Assembly: GCF_011043735.1 (NCBI RefSeq)
Contig: NZ_JAAKGV010000019.1
Span: 62,001 to 126,000, forward strand
Length of the DNA: 64,000 nucleotides
Source: Methylobacterium sp. DB0501
GTDB taxonomy: Bacteria > Pseudomonadota > Alphaproteobacteria > Rhizobiales > Beijerinckiaceae
Reading direction: 5' to 3'
The position numbers were made by a program, and so were the translations under genes. The notes below the pieces were generated by a model that was not told the origin of the DNA, did not search any database, and was given only the letters and a program-made list of their open reading frames with translations. This document shows positions 30,684-39,544 of this stretch, piece by piece (positions within the stretch are counted from its first letter, which is position 1; every line of letters begins with the position of its first letter).

Positions 30684-31385
30684 ATGGACGACCACGACAC
30701 CGACGCGAGCGGCGAGCGGACCCGCGCCTTCTACGGCCGGCGCAAGGGCAAGCGCCTGCGCCCCGGCCAGGAGGAGCGGCTCGCCGAGCTCCTGCCGCGC
30801 CTGCGCCTGCCCGAGGCCGGCCGCCTGGACCCCGCCTTCCTGTTTCCGCGCCCGGTCGCGGAGACCTGGCTCGAGATCGGCTTCGGCGGCGGCGAGCACC
30901 TCGCCGCGCAGGCCCGGCTCAATCCCGACGCCGGCATCATCGGCTGCGAACCCTTCGTCAACGGCGTGGTGAAACTCCTGCGCACCGTCGACGACGAGGG
31001 CCTCGACACGGTCCGGTTCTGGGACCGGGACGCGATGGAACTGCTGCCGCGCCTGCCCGATGGCAGTATCGGGCGCGTCTTCCTGCTCTATCCCGATCCC
31101 TGGCCGAAGCGCCGGCAGCGCAAGCGCCGCTTCGTCTCGGACGAGTCGCTGAGCGAGATCGCCCGGGTGCTTCGGCCCGGCGGCGAGTTCCGCTTCGCCT
31201 CCGACATCGACGATTACGTCGGCTGGACCCTGGTGCGGGCCGCCCGCTGCCCCTCCCTGCGCTGGACCGCGACCCGCTCCGCCGACTGGACCACGCCCTG
31301 GCCGGAATGGCCCGGCACCCGCTACGAGGCCAAGACCACGGCGGAGGGGCGACGTCCCACCTACCTGACCTTCCGGCGGGTGTGA
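30684..31385 (+). CDS. trmB: tRNA (guanine-N7-)-methyltransferase
   Basis: It adds the N7 methyl group to G46 of tRNAs, using SAM. The 233-residue protein contains WLEIGFGGGEHLAAQA (SAM-binding motif I), IGCEPFVNGVVKLL, and YPDPWPKRRQRKRRF, the family signature. It ends PTYLTFRRV. The ATG at 30684 follows metK closely, so both are probably co-transcribed. Confidence 0.95.
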   Translation: MDDHDTDASGERTRAFYGRRKGKRLRPGQEERLAELLPRLRLPEAGRLDPAFLFPRPVAETWLEIGFGGGEHLAAQARLNPDAGIIGCEPFVNGVVKLLRTVDDEGLDTVRFWDRDAMELLPRLPDGSIGRVFLLYPDPWPKRRQRKRRFVSDESLSEIARVLRPGGEFRFASDIDDYVGWTLVRAARCPSLRWTATRSADWTTPWPEWPGTRYEAKTTAEGRRPTYLTFRRV

Positions 31386-31745
31386 GGCGCCCCGCGGACA
31401 ACCTGCGGGCTCCTGTCGCGTCACCCCCGGCCCATGCCAGGCTGAGGGCATGACCGCGGTCGCCTTCGACAGCCTGACATTCGCCCGCGCCCTCCGCGAG
31501 CGGGCCCACCTCACCGCCCTCCGACGCCCTTGCCGGTCCGCCGGGGCTTGCGGCGTGTCCCGGCGCACCGCGCCGCAAGCCCCGGCGGCCGACCTTACCC
31601 CTCGCGACCTTGCCGCCGAACGCGCGGGAAGGCATGGTTTTCCCGAGCAGAACAGCCGAGCCGGGCCGGGCGGCGCCCATCGACGGAAGGACGGGATCCG
31701 CGCCTTCCGCCGAGCCGCCCGCCGATCACCAGGACTGAGCCGCAT
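31386..31745. other. Gap containing a gene remnant
   Basis: This 360-bp gap holds the start of a DUF1640-like gene (31450-31509) that decays after about 20 codons. The remaining part is non-coding in appearance. The TTG start and weak ribosome site of the HWE kinase are at its end. Confidence 0.4.
31450..31509 (+). pseudogene. Remnant of a DUF1640-like gene
   Basis: MTAVAFDSLTFARALRER is the typical start of DUF1640 coiled-coil proteins of alphaproteobacteria. The open frame continues past this point, but the following sequence has no resemblance to the family (Cys/Arg/Pro-rich). Probably a 5' remnant left by deletion. Confidence 0.4.
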
Positions 31746-33515
31746 TTGGACCAGAGGCCCGACGCCGCCCCCACGCTGCCGGACGATCCCCTCTCCCGCC
31801 TCGCCTTCGAGGGCGCGCCGGTCGCCCTCGCCTGCCTGACCGGGCCGGACCGGCGCATCGCCGCCGCCAACCCGGCCCTCTCGGCGCTCCTCGGCCTCGC
31901 CCCCGGGGCGCTGGTCGGGCGCACCCTCGCCGATCTCGACCACCCGCACCGGGCCAAGATCGACCCGGATCTCGGCGGAGAGGCGTGCTGGCGCCGGGCC
32001 GACGGGTCGCCGCTGCGGGTGCGACTCCGGGCCGGGCCGGAACGGGACGGCCTGCGGGTCGTCGCGATCGAGGCGGCGGCCGACGGGGCCGCCACCGCCC
32101 GGGCGGAGCATACCCGCCTCGCCCTCGCCTCGGCCGGCCTCGGCGAGTGGAGCTGGAACCCGGCGGACGGCCGCGTCGCGCTGTCGGACCGGGCCGCCGC
32201 GATCCTGGGCCACCCGGCCGGCGCGACGCCGAGCTGGGCCGACCTGCAGGAATCGGTCGGCCGCGACGACCTCGAGCGGATGCGCGCGACCGTGCGGGAC
32301 GCCGTCGCCAAGGACATCCCCTACGCCGTCGAGATTCGCTTCCGCCGTCCTTTGGACGGGCAGGAGGCCTGGATTTCCGCCCGCGGCCAGGCGATCCGCG
32401 GGCCCGACGGCACGCTCACCGGCATGATCGGCGTGCTCCAGGACGTCACCGCCCGCGAGGAAGCCCGCCGCGCCCTGCACGACCGCGAGCAGCGGCTGCG
32501 GGTGGCGACGACGGTGGCGGCGCTCGGCATCTTCGAGTGGCACGTGCTCGACGACCAGTCGCTCTGGGAGAACGAGCGCATGTGGGAGATCTTCGGCCGC
32601 AGGCCGCAGGACGGCACTATCAGCATGCGCGAGTTCTTCCGCCGCGTGGTCCATCCGGAGGACAAGGCAGGGTTCCGCGCGGCCGTGGCGGCGGCGCTCC
32701 ACAGCGACGGGGTGCTGCACGCGACGACGCGCATCCGCCGCGCCGGCGACGGGGTGGCCGAGGAGTGGCGCACGATCGAGATGGCCGGGCGCTTCGAGCG
32801 CGACGGGGCGGCCGGGCTGCCCCGGCGCCTGATCGGCGTCGTCGCCGACATCACCGACCGGCGCCTCGCCGAGGAGCGCCAGTCGCTGCTGATCCGCGAG
32901 CTGCACCACCGGGTGAAGAACACGCTGGCGACCGTGCAGGCGATCGTCGGCTCGACCGCCCGGACCGCATCGAGCATCGACAGCTTCTACGAGGCCTTCG
33001 TCGGCCGCATCATGTCGCTCGCCCACACCCATTCGGTGCTCACCGAGGACGTGTGGCAGACCGCCTCCCTGCGCGGCCTCCTGGAGAACGAGCTGCGCCC
33101 CTACGCCGACGGCGCGATGCAGTCCGGGAGCGGCGGGCGGATCGAACTCGACGGCCCGGCGGTCGACCTGCCCTCCGAGGTCGCGGTGCCGATCGGCATG
33201 GCGATCCACGAGCTGACCACCAACGCCGCCAAGTACGGGGCGTTGTCGAACCGGAACGGCCGGGTGCGGATCCGCTGGAGCGTCGAGCCCGGGGCGGATC
33301 GGCCGCGCCTGCGCTTCCACTGGCAGGAATCCGGCGGCCCCCCGGTGGCGCCGCCGACCCGCCAGGGCTTCGGCTCGCGCCTGCTGCAGCGGGTGCTGAC
33401 GACACAGGTCCAGGCCGAGGTCGCGACCGACTACGCCCCCGGCGGCCTCACGCTCACCATGCTGGCACCGCTGCCGGCCCGTAACGCCGCGCTCAACCCG
33501 CTGGCGACGTTGTGA
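31746..33515 (+). CDS. HWE-family PAS sensor histidine kinase
   Basis: The 589-residue cytosolic kinase has three PAS-like segments (about residues 18-70, ending near AALSALLGLAPGAL; 122-245, with LGEWSWNPADGRVALSDRAA; 250-375, with LGIFEWHVLDDQSLW), then the HWE phosphotransfer helix ELHHRVKNTLATVQAIVG with the phospho-acceptor His near residue 386. The ATP domain follows: HELTTNAAKYGALS, WQESGGPPV and GFGSRLLQRVL. No transmembrane helices are seen, so a soluble signal such as light or redox via PAS is likely. The TTG at 31746 is chosen because an upstream extension to 31530 is non-coding in quality. It probably feeds a PhyR-type general stress path, as HWE kinases often do in this group. 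Confidence 0.85.
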   Translation: MDQRPDAAPTLPDDPLSRLAFEGAPVALACLTGPDRRIAAANPALSALLGLAPGALVGRTLADLDHPHRAKIDPDLGGEACWRRADGSPLRVRLRAGPERDGLRVVAIEAAADGAATARAEHTRLALASAGLGEWSWNPADGRVALSDRAAAILGHPAGATPSWADLQESVGRDDLERMRATVRDAVAKDIPYAVEIRFRRPLDGQEAWISARGQAIRGPDGTLTGMIGVLQDVTAREEARRALHDREQRLRVATTVAALGIFEWHVLDDQSLWENERMWEIFGRRPQDGTISMREFFRRVVHPEDKAGFRAAVAAALHSDGVLHATTRIRRAGDGVAEEWRTIEMAGRFERDGAAGLPRRLIGVVADITDRRLAEERQSLLIRELHHRVKNTLATVQAIVGSTARTASSIDSFYEAFVGRIMSLAHTHSVLTEDVWQTASLRGLLENELRPYADGAMQSGSGGRIELDGPAVDLPSEVAVPIGMAIHELTTNAAKYGALSNRNGRVRIRWSVEPGADRPRLRFHWQESGGPPVAPPTRQGFGSRLLQRVLTTQVQAEVATDYAPGGLTLTMLAPLPARNAALNPLATL

Positions 33516-33842
33516 GCGGCGGCTGAGCCGCCAGCTCCATGCGGGTCTCGGACGCGCTCTTCGTGGCCGAGCCGGCCCTGTTCGAGCCGGCCGCCGCCGT
33601 CCGGGGACGGTTCGCCGTCGCGGCAATCGCCGGCACCCTGCCTGAGCGGTTCGGGCCGACCCTCCGGTTCGGGCACGGCGGTCGGGCACCACGGCCTCGG
33701 CGCGCTGCGATGGCAGGCAGGCCCGGAGGGCGGACCGGCCACCGCGACGGGAACCGACGTCGCCGATCGCAGGATCGCGCGCCTCTGGGTGCTCCTCGAC
33801 CCGCCGGCCGGATGGGACCGGCACACCGGGACGCCGGGTGGA
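33516..33842. other. Intergenic stretch, nothing recognised
   Basis: This 327-bp gap lies between convergent genes. I saw no RNA, repeat or gene in it. Confidence 0.35.
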
Positions 33843-34781
33843 TCAGGCGGAGCGGGCCGCCCCCTCGCCGCCGGCGCTGCGGAACGCCTTCAGCTCGTCG
33901 ATCGACGCGAAGTGGAAGCGCCCGGCCGGCGTCTCCGCGTCGATCGTGCCGTCGGCATACATCGTGTAGGTGTTGCCGCCGGAATCGTAGGTGCCGATCA
34001 CCGTCTTGCCCGGCGGCTCCTCGGGCAGGAGTTCCTCCGGAGGGGGCGGGGGCGGAGCGGGCTCCGGCGGAGGCGGCGGGGACGGCTCCGCCGCCTGAGA
34101 GACGGGCGGGGGCGCCGGCTCGTCATGCGGCGCGCCGGCCTCGAACCGCCGCTCCTCGATGGGAGCGTGAGGCTCTCGAACGTGATGCTCTTGAGCGAGC
34201 GGCTCGAGCTCGCGATGCGCCGGGTCCTGGTGCACGGGCTCCGCATGGAGCGGCTCGCGATGCACCGGCTCGTGATGGGCCGGGTCCTGCGGCCCCGCCG
34301 GCGGATCGGCGTCCTCGGCCCGGGTCAGGCGCAGCTCGCTCGCCGCGGGCCCGCCGTCGAGGCCGGTCGGCTCCGCCGGGCGCGGCGCGGGCGGCGTCGC
34401 GGCCGGGAACGGAACCGGCGGCAAGATCGATCCTTGGACCGATCCCGGGGCCGACCCCATGACGGGCTCGCTGCGCAAGGCCCGGATCGGCGCGGTACCC
34501 GACTCCGGCGGCGCGGGTTCCGCGAGGACGGGGGCCGGTGCGGGACGGTCAGGGATGGGACGCTGCGCGACGGCGGCGCCGGCCAGGGCGCGCTCGATGC
34601 GTCCGAGCCGCGCCACCGCGGCGGTGATGCCGAGCAGCACGGCGCCGGCGCTCGCCCCGACGGTACCGGCGATCACCATCGTCCACCCGACCTCGAGCCG
34701 CACGAACGGAATGCCCTGCACCATCGCGGCGAGGCCGCCGATCAGCATCAGGAGGGCGAGCACGGACAACGCAACGATCAT
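33843..34781 (-). CDS. Membrane protein with Pro/His-rich repeats
   Basis: The 312-residue product starts MIVALSVLALLMLIGGLAAM and has two transmembrane helices (residues 2-24 and 33-55). A long Pro/Ala-rich region follows, including about seven repeats of the type H-x-P-x-H-R-E-P (HHEPVHREPLHAEPVHQDPAH). Its C-terminus is compact and conserved-looking: KTVIGTYDSGGNTYTMYADG then GRFHFASIDELKAFRS. The first part resembles signal-anchored flagellar- or cell-surface-linked proteins of methylobacteria. The histidine repeats could bind metal. Function is unknown. The ATG at 34781 is chosen because the first helix begins there. Confidence 0.65.
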   Translation of the reverse strand: MIVALSVLALLMLIGGLAAMVQGIPFVRLEVGWTMVIAGTVGASAGAVLLGITAAVARLGRIERALAGAAVAQRPIPDRPAPAPVLAEPAPPESGTAPIRALRSEPVMGSAPGSVQGSILPPVPFPAATPPAPRPAEPTGLDGGPAASELRLTRAEDADPPAGPQDPAHHEPVHREPLHAEPVHQDPAHRELEPLAQEHHVREPHAPIEERRFEAGAPHDEPAPPPVSQAAEPSPPPPPEPAPPPPPPEELLPEEPPGKTVIGTYDSGGNTYTMYADGTIDAETPAGRFHFASIDELKAFRSAGGEGAARSA

Positions 34782-35086
34782 CGGACTCTCGGGCTTGCGG
34801 CAGAAGCGGACCGCCTGGCGGACGGCTGGGGGACAGCCGAACGGGCGGTCCGGGGCCGCCGCCCCGCCCGCCCGCGACGGCCCAGACTTAACGACGCCGG
34901 CCGCATTTGCAAAATCGTCGCGCTTGACCGCGACCAAAGTCCGGGATGCGGGCGTCCGGAGGCGGCGGCGGCGTTGCCGCCGGCCCGGGGCCGACTTAGG
35001 TAGACGCGGGTGCCGCGGCGGCGCCTCTCGGGTCTCGGCCTCTCAGGTCTCGCCGCGCAAAAACCCATGCGATCCGGAGACACGCC
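34782..35086. other. Divergent promoter region
   Basis: This 305-bp gap separates the membrane protein gene and sodB. It must hold both promoters. I could not identify a defined operator. Confidence 0.4.
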
Positions 35087-35686
35087 ATGGCCTTCACGCT
35101 GCCCGAACTCCCCTACGCCTACGACGCGCTGCAGCCCTACATGTCGAAGGAGACCCTGGAGTTCCACCACGACAAGCACCACAAGGCGTATGTCGACACC
35201 GGCAACAAGCTCCTCGAGGGCTCGGAGCTCGCCGGCAAGAGCGTCGAGGAGGTGGTGAAGGCCTCCTACGGCCAGAACCAGCCGCTCTTCAACAACGCCG
35301 GCCAGCACTACAACCATATCCACTTCTGGCAGTGGATGAAGCCGAACGGCGGCGGCGCGATCCCGGGCGCGCTGGAGAAGAAGATCGCCGAGGACCTCGG
35401 CGGCACCGACAAGTTCAAGGCCGACTTCATCCAGGCCGGCGTGTCGCAGTTCGGCTCCGGCTGGGCCTGGCTCGCCGTGAAGAACGGCAAGCTCGAGATC
35501 ATGAAGACCCCCAACGGCGAGAACCCGCTGGTCCACGGCGCCAAGCCGATCCTCGGCGTCGACGTGTGGGAGCACTCCTACTACATCGATTACCGCAACC
35601 GTCGCCCCGACTACCTCAAGGCGTTCATCGAGAATCTGGTGAACTGGGAGCACGTCGAGAAGATGTACGGCGAGGCGATCGCCTGA
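35087..35686 (+). CDS. sodB: Iron-type superoxide dismutase
   Basis: It converts superoxide to oxygen and hydrogen peroxide in the cytoplasm. The 199-residue protein starts MAFTLPELPYAYDALQPYMS; metal ligands are His27 (TLEFHHDKHHKAYV), a His in AGQHYNHIHFW, and Asp and His in LGVDVWEHSYYIDYRN. The AGQHYNH motif favours iron. Length is typical. A terminator follows 27 bp after the stop. Confidence 0.96.
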   Translation: MAFTLPELPYAYDALQPYMSKETLEFHHDKHHKAYVDTGNKLLEGSELAGKSVEEVVKASYGQNQPLFNNAGQHYNHIHFWQWMKPNGGGAIPGALEKKIAEDLGGTDKFKADFIQAGVSQFGSGWAWLAVKNGKLEIMKTPNGENPLVHGAKPILGVDVWEHSYYIDYRNRRPDYLKAFIENLVNWEHVEKMYGEAIA

Positions 35687-35712
35687 TCGACGCCGCATAA
35701 TCGTTGATCGAG

Positions 35713-35745
35713 AACCCCCTCCCCGCCCGGGCGAGGGGGTTTTCT
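35713..35745 (+). terminator. Intrinsic terminator of sodB
   Basis: AACCCCCTC and GAGGGGGTT form the stem around CCCGCCCGGGC, followed by TTTCTTT. It lies 27 bp after the sodB stop codon. Confidence 0.85.
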
Positions 35746-35923
35746 TTGCCTGCTGCGGCCTTCATCGAGCGGCGGCGTTTTCGCCCCGCCGCAGGCGAGA
35801 AGCCGGGATCCCCGATCGCCGGCGATGCAGGATGAGGCGGACCTTGTTCCCGACATCCCCTGAACCGTCGGCGGTTGGGGATCCCGGGTTCCGCTGCGCG
35901 GCCCCAGGACGACCGGGAGGGCG

Positions 35924-36799
35924 TCACTCCGGTTGAGCGGAACGGGCGCGTGCCGTGCCGGAGGCCGGCCCCGGCGCGAGCCGGATCCCCTCCCGCTCGA
36001 GAAAGTCCGCGAAGCGATCCGATCCGAGATAAGCGAGTTCCAGCGGCCGGCTCGCCACCACCGGGTCGAGGGCGCGCAGAGCCTCGTCGATCTCCCCCGG
36101 ATGGCACATCACCAGGGGCGCCGGTCCGAGCGCGCGGAAGCTCCGCTCGAAGGCGTCGGCGAACCCCTCCCCTTCCGCGAAATCCGAGAAGCCGGAGAAG
36201 CCCCGGTTGGTGGGAAAGCCCGCCCGCCGGGCATCCCGCCGGAAGCCGAGCCCCAGGGCCGCCACCACCAGCGCCTTGCGGGCCTGCGGCCGGGCCCGGA
36301 TCGCACCGAGGCGGTCGCCCGGGTCGCGCAGCCAGCCGCGCCAGCCCCGCGCTGCGAGCGCCGCGAGGAGCGCGCTCCGCACGCCGGCCAAGACGTGGAC
36401 GTGCTGGTGCCCGTCGACGAAGTCGGGCAGGCGGCCCGTCGCCGCCGCGAAGGCGTCGAGCTGGCGCTCGATCTCGGGGCGGACCTCCGCGGCGGAGAGG
36501 CGGCCGGACAGGCTGAGCGACAGGAGCCGGCCGAGCGGCGGCAGGCGCCCGTCCGGTGCGAGGCGCGGCAGGGGTCCGAGAGGGGCGCCGGTCGTCAGGG
36601 TGAGGTGGAGGCCCAGGCCGATCGTGCCGCGGAGTTCGCGCAGGGCCGGCGCCGCGTCCCTGAAGGCCGGGATGTTGGTCATCGACCCGGTGGCTGATAT
36701 GCGCTGCCGTCGCGCCAGGTCGAGGATGCCCCGGCTGACGCCCGGGCTCAGGCCGTAATCGTCGGCGCAGAGCACGACCGGGCGCCGTTCAGGAAGCAT
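35924..36799 (-). CDS. YdjC/ChbG-family carbohydrate deacetylase
   Basis: The 291-residue protein starts MLPERRPVVLCADDYGLSPG. Motifs: ADDYGLSPGVSRGILDLA (metal-binding DD), LGLHLTLTTGAPLG, and DFVDGHQHVHVLAGV, which match the YdjC deacetylase catalytic set, with MCHPGEIDEAL later. These enzymes deacetylate N-acetylated sugars in the cytoplasm. It is divergent from a GT2 glycosyltransferase at 36898, and the pairing suggests a role in modified surface or lipid-linked sugars, as seen in lipid A or hopanoid glycosylation clusters. Confidence 0.85.
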   Translation of the reverse strand: MLPERRPVVLCADDYGLSPGVSRGILDLARRQRISATGSMTNIPAFRDAAPALRELRGTIGLGLHLTLTTGAPLGPLPRLAPDGRLPPLGRLLSLSLSGRLSAAEVRPEIERQLDAFAAATGRLPDFVDGHQHVHVLAGVRSALLAALAARGWRGWLRDPGDRLGAIRARPQARKALVVAALGLGFRRDARRAGFPTNRGFSGFSDFAEGEGFADAFERSFRALGPAPLVMCHPGEIDEALRALDPVVASRPLELAYLGSDRFADFLEREGIRLAPGPASGTARARSAQPE

Positions 36800-36897
36800 C
36801 GCGTATCTCGCGCTGGAGCCGCCGGTGACCGCACCGGCCTCGATGACCGCCCCGCCGGCCTCCGCCGGCGCCAGACACCGAAACGAGGGACAGCGCC

Positions 36898-37935
36898 GTG
36901 GAGCTGTTCAGACACCCCGAACCGGTCGACCTGAGCGTCGTCATACCGGTCTTCAACGAGAGCGCCAACGTCGCCCCGCTGCTTGCCCGTCTGGTCCCGG
37001 TGCTGGACCGCCTGACTGCGGCCTGGGAGGTGGTGTTCGTCGATGACGGCAGCCACGACGACACCGCCGCGGTGATCGCCGCCCATCACGCCGCCGAGCC
37101 GCGCGTCGGCGCGGTCTCGTTCAGCCGCAACTTCGGCAAGGAGATCGCCATCGCGGCCGGGCTCGACCACGCCGAGGGCCGCGCCGTCGTCATCATGGAT
37201 GCCGACCTGCAGCACCCGCCCGAGCTGATCGCGACCTTCTGGGAGCGCTGGCGCGAGGGCAACGTGATGGTCTACGCCCAGCGCACCGACCGCGACGACG
37301 AGAGCGCGATGCGGCGCGGCTTCGCCCGGCTGTTCTACCGCCTGTTCGCCCGCTTCGGCGAGATGCCGCTGCCCGAGGGGGCCGGCGATTTCCGCCTGAT
37401 CGACCGCAAGGGCGTCGAGGTCCTGCGCTCTCTCCCCGAGCGCGCCCGGTTCTCGAAGGGCCTGTATTCGTGGATCGGCTTCCGCTCGGTCGGCGTGCCC
37501 TACCAGGTCGAGGAGCGCCAGCACGGCAGCTCGAAATGGAGCTTCCGCAAGCTGTTCCGCTTCGCCTTCGACGGCATCACCTCGTTCTCGACCGTGCCGC
37601 TGCGGGTCTGGACCTATCTCGGCGGCGGGATCGCCGGCATCGCCTTCCTGACCGCGCTCTACTTCGTCGCCGACACGCTGCTGCGCGGCCCCGACGTGCC
37701 GGGCTACGCCTCGCTGATCGTCTCGGTGATGTTCTTCTCCGGCGTGCAGCTGATGTCGCTCGGCATCATCGGCGAGTATATCGGGCGCATCTTCGCCGAG
37801 GTGAAGCGCCGCCCGCTCTACGTCGTCGCCGAGCGCATCGGCCCGGCGGCGGCGGGCCACGAACGCCCGATCCGGGACGACCGCCGGGACGACCGCCGCA
37901 CCGGCCGGCGCGCGCGCTATTCGGGCGCCGCCTAA
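36898..37935 (+). CDS. GT2 glycosyltransferase, undecaprenyl-phosphate/dolichyl-phosphate sugar type
   Basis: The 345-residue protein starts MELFRHPEPVDLSVVIPVFN (GTG start). The catalytic domain has VVFVDDGSHDDTAAV (DDG) and AVVIMDADLQHPPEL (DAD) and SSKWSFRKLFRFAFDGITSF. Two C-terminal transmembrane helices follow (LGGGIAGIAFLTALYFVADT; SVMFFSGVQLMSLGIIGEYI). Such enzymes transfer a sugar from a nucleotide to a polyprenyl phosphate on the inner face of the membrane. It precedes murJ on the same strand, 36 bp apart, and may be part of a lipid-carrier module with the divergent deacetylase. Confidence 0.88.
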   Translation: MELFRHPEPVDLSVVIPVFNESANVAPLLARLVPVLDRLTAAWEVVFVDDGSHDDTAAVIAAHHAAEPRVGAVSFSRNFGKEIAIAAGLDHAEGRAVVIMDADLQHPPELIATFWERWREGNVMVYAQRTDRDDESAMRRGFARLFYRLFARFGEMPLPEGAGDFRLIDRKGVEVLRSLPERARFSKGLYSWIGFRSVGVPYQVEERQHGSSKWSFRKLFRFAFDGITSFSTVPLRVWTYLGGGIAGIAFLTALYFVADTLLRGPDVPGYASLIVSVMFFSGVQLMSLGIIGEYIGRIFAEVKRRPLYVVAERIGPAAAGHERPIRDDRRDDRRTGRRARYSGAA

Positions 37936-37971
37936 GTCGTCCGGTCGCGCTTCTCGCGGCAGCCCTGTGCT

Positions 37972-39513
37972 ATGGACCGCCGCATGATTCGCAGCATCCT
38001 CTCGGTCGGCGGCTGGACGCTGGTCTCCCGCGCCACCGGCTTCCTGCGCGACGTGGTCATGGCCGCCGTGATGGGCGCCGGCCCGATCGCCGACGCCTTC
38101 GTGGTGGCCTTCCGGCTGCCGAACCACTTCCGCGCCATCTTCGGCGAGGGGGCGTTCAATGTCGCCTTCGTGCCGACCTACGCCTCCCTCGACGGCAGCG
38201 GGGAGGAAGGCGCGGCGCGGGCCTTCGCCGACCGGGTCTTCACCCTGATGCTGCTGGTGCAGGTCGCGCTGCTGGTGCTGGCCCTGCCGCTGATGCCGCT
38301 GATCGTGCGGGCGCTCGCCCCCGGCTTCGCCGACGAGCCCGAAAAATTCGCGCTCGCCGTGACGCTGACCCGCATCACCTTCCCGTACCTGCTGTTCATC
38401 ACCCTGGTGACGCTGCTGTCGGGCATCCTCAACGCCCGCCGGCGCTTCGCCGCCGCGGCGGCGGCCCCCGTCCTCCTCAACGTCTCGCTGCTGGCGGCGC
38501 TGGCCCTCGCCTTCCTGTTCCCGAATGCCGGATACGCCGCCGCCTGGGGCGTCGCGGTGTCGGGGGTGCTGCAATTCCTGCTGGTCTGGGCCGATGCGCG
38601 AAAGGCCGGGCTCGCCCCCGCGCTCGTGCGCCCGACCCTGGACGATGCCGGCATGCGCCGGTTCTTCCGGATGCTCGGGCCGGCGGTGATCGGCTCGGCC
38701 GGCGTGCAGATCGCGATGTTCGCCGACACGATCATCGCCTCGTTCCTGCCGACCGGCGCGGTCTCGGCACTTTACTACGCCGACCGGCTCTACCAGCTGC
38801 CCTTCGGGGTCATCGGCATCGCCGCCGGCACCGTCCTGCTGCCGGAGATGAGCCGGCGCGTCGCCGCCGGCGACGCGGACGGGGCCCACGCGGCGCAGAA
38901 CCGCGCCACCGGCTTCTCGCTCGCCCTGTCGGCGCCCTTCGCGGTGGCGTTCCTGCTGGTGCCGGACCTGATCATGACCGCCCTGTTCCAGCGCGGCGCC
39001 TTCGACGCCGAGGCGGCATCCCGGTCCGGCGCGGTGCTGGCGGCCTACGGCCTGGCGCTTCCGGCGGCGGTGCTGATCCGCTCGATCGTGGCGAGCTTCT
39101 ACGCCCGCCAGGACACCCGCACGCCGGTGGTCGCCTCGCTCACCGCCGTCGCCGTCAATGTGGGCTTGAAGGTGGTGCTCACCGGACCTCTCGGGGTGAT
39201 GGGCCTGGCGCTTGCCACCGCCGCCGGGGTCTGGGTCAACGTGCTGATCCTGTTCTGCCTCGCCTATGGCCGCGGCTGGACCGCGCCGAGCCGCACGCTG
39301 GTCGTCACCGCCTGCGGGGTGCTCGCCGCCTGCATCGTGCTCGCCGCCTGCACGCTGGGCGGCCTGCCGTTGATCGAGCGCCTGATGCCCTCCCTGCCGC
39401 GGTTCCGCGAACTGGCGGTGCTGGCGGCGTTGGGCCTCGCCGGGCTCGTCGCCTACGCGGCGACGCTGCTGGTGGCGTTGCGGCTGTTCGGGGTGCGGCT
39501 GCGGCGGGTGTGA
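37972..39513 (+). CDS. murJ: Lipid II flippase MurJ (MviN)
   Basis: This membrane flippase moves lipid II across the inner membrane for peptidoglycan synthesis. The 513-residue protein has about 14 transmembrane segments; it starts MDRRMIRSILSVGGWTLVSR, and contains ATGFLRDVVMAAVMGAGPIA, FRAIFGEGAFNVAFVP, and AAGVWVNVLILFCLAYGRG. The family sequence starts close to MIRSILS, so ATG 37984 is an alternative to 37972. Length is typical. It is essential in most bacteria. Confidence 0.93.
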   Translation: MDRRMIRSILSVGGWTLVSRATGFLRDVVMAAVMGAGPIADAFVVAFRLPNHFRAIFGEGAFNVAFVPTYASLDGSGEEGAARAFADRVFTLMLLVQVALLVLALPLMPLIVRALAPGFADEPEKFALAVTLTRITFPYLLFITLVTLLSGILNARRRFAAAAAAPVLLNVSLLAALALAFLFPNAGYAAAWGVAVSGVLQFLLVWADARKAGLAPALVRPTLDDAGMRRFFRMLGPAVIGSAGVQIAMFADTIIASFLPTGAVSALYYADRLYQLPFGVIGIAAGTVLLPEMSRRVAAGDADGAHAAQNRATGFSLALSAPFAVAFLLVPDLIMTALFQRGAFDAEAASRSGAVLAAYGLALPAAVLIRSIVASFYARQDTRTPVVASLTAVAVNVGLKVVLTGPLGVMGLALATAAGVWVNVLILFCLAYGRGWTAPSRTLVVTACGVLAACIVLAACTLGGLPLIERLMPSLPRFRELAVLAALGLAGLVAYAATLLVALRLFGVRLRRV

Positions 39514-39544
39514 CACGACCTTCGCATGCGGCGCCTCGGCGCCG

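Noticed and set aside
36748..39516. A 922-codon minus-strand frame opposite the glycosyltransferase and MurJ
   Set aside because: It is His/Asp/Gln-rich antisense sequence; the plus-strand genes carry all the domain motifs.
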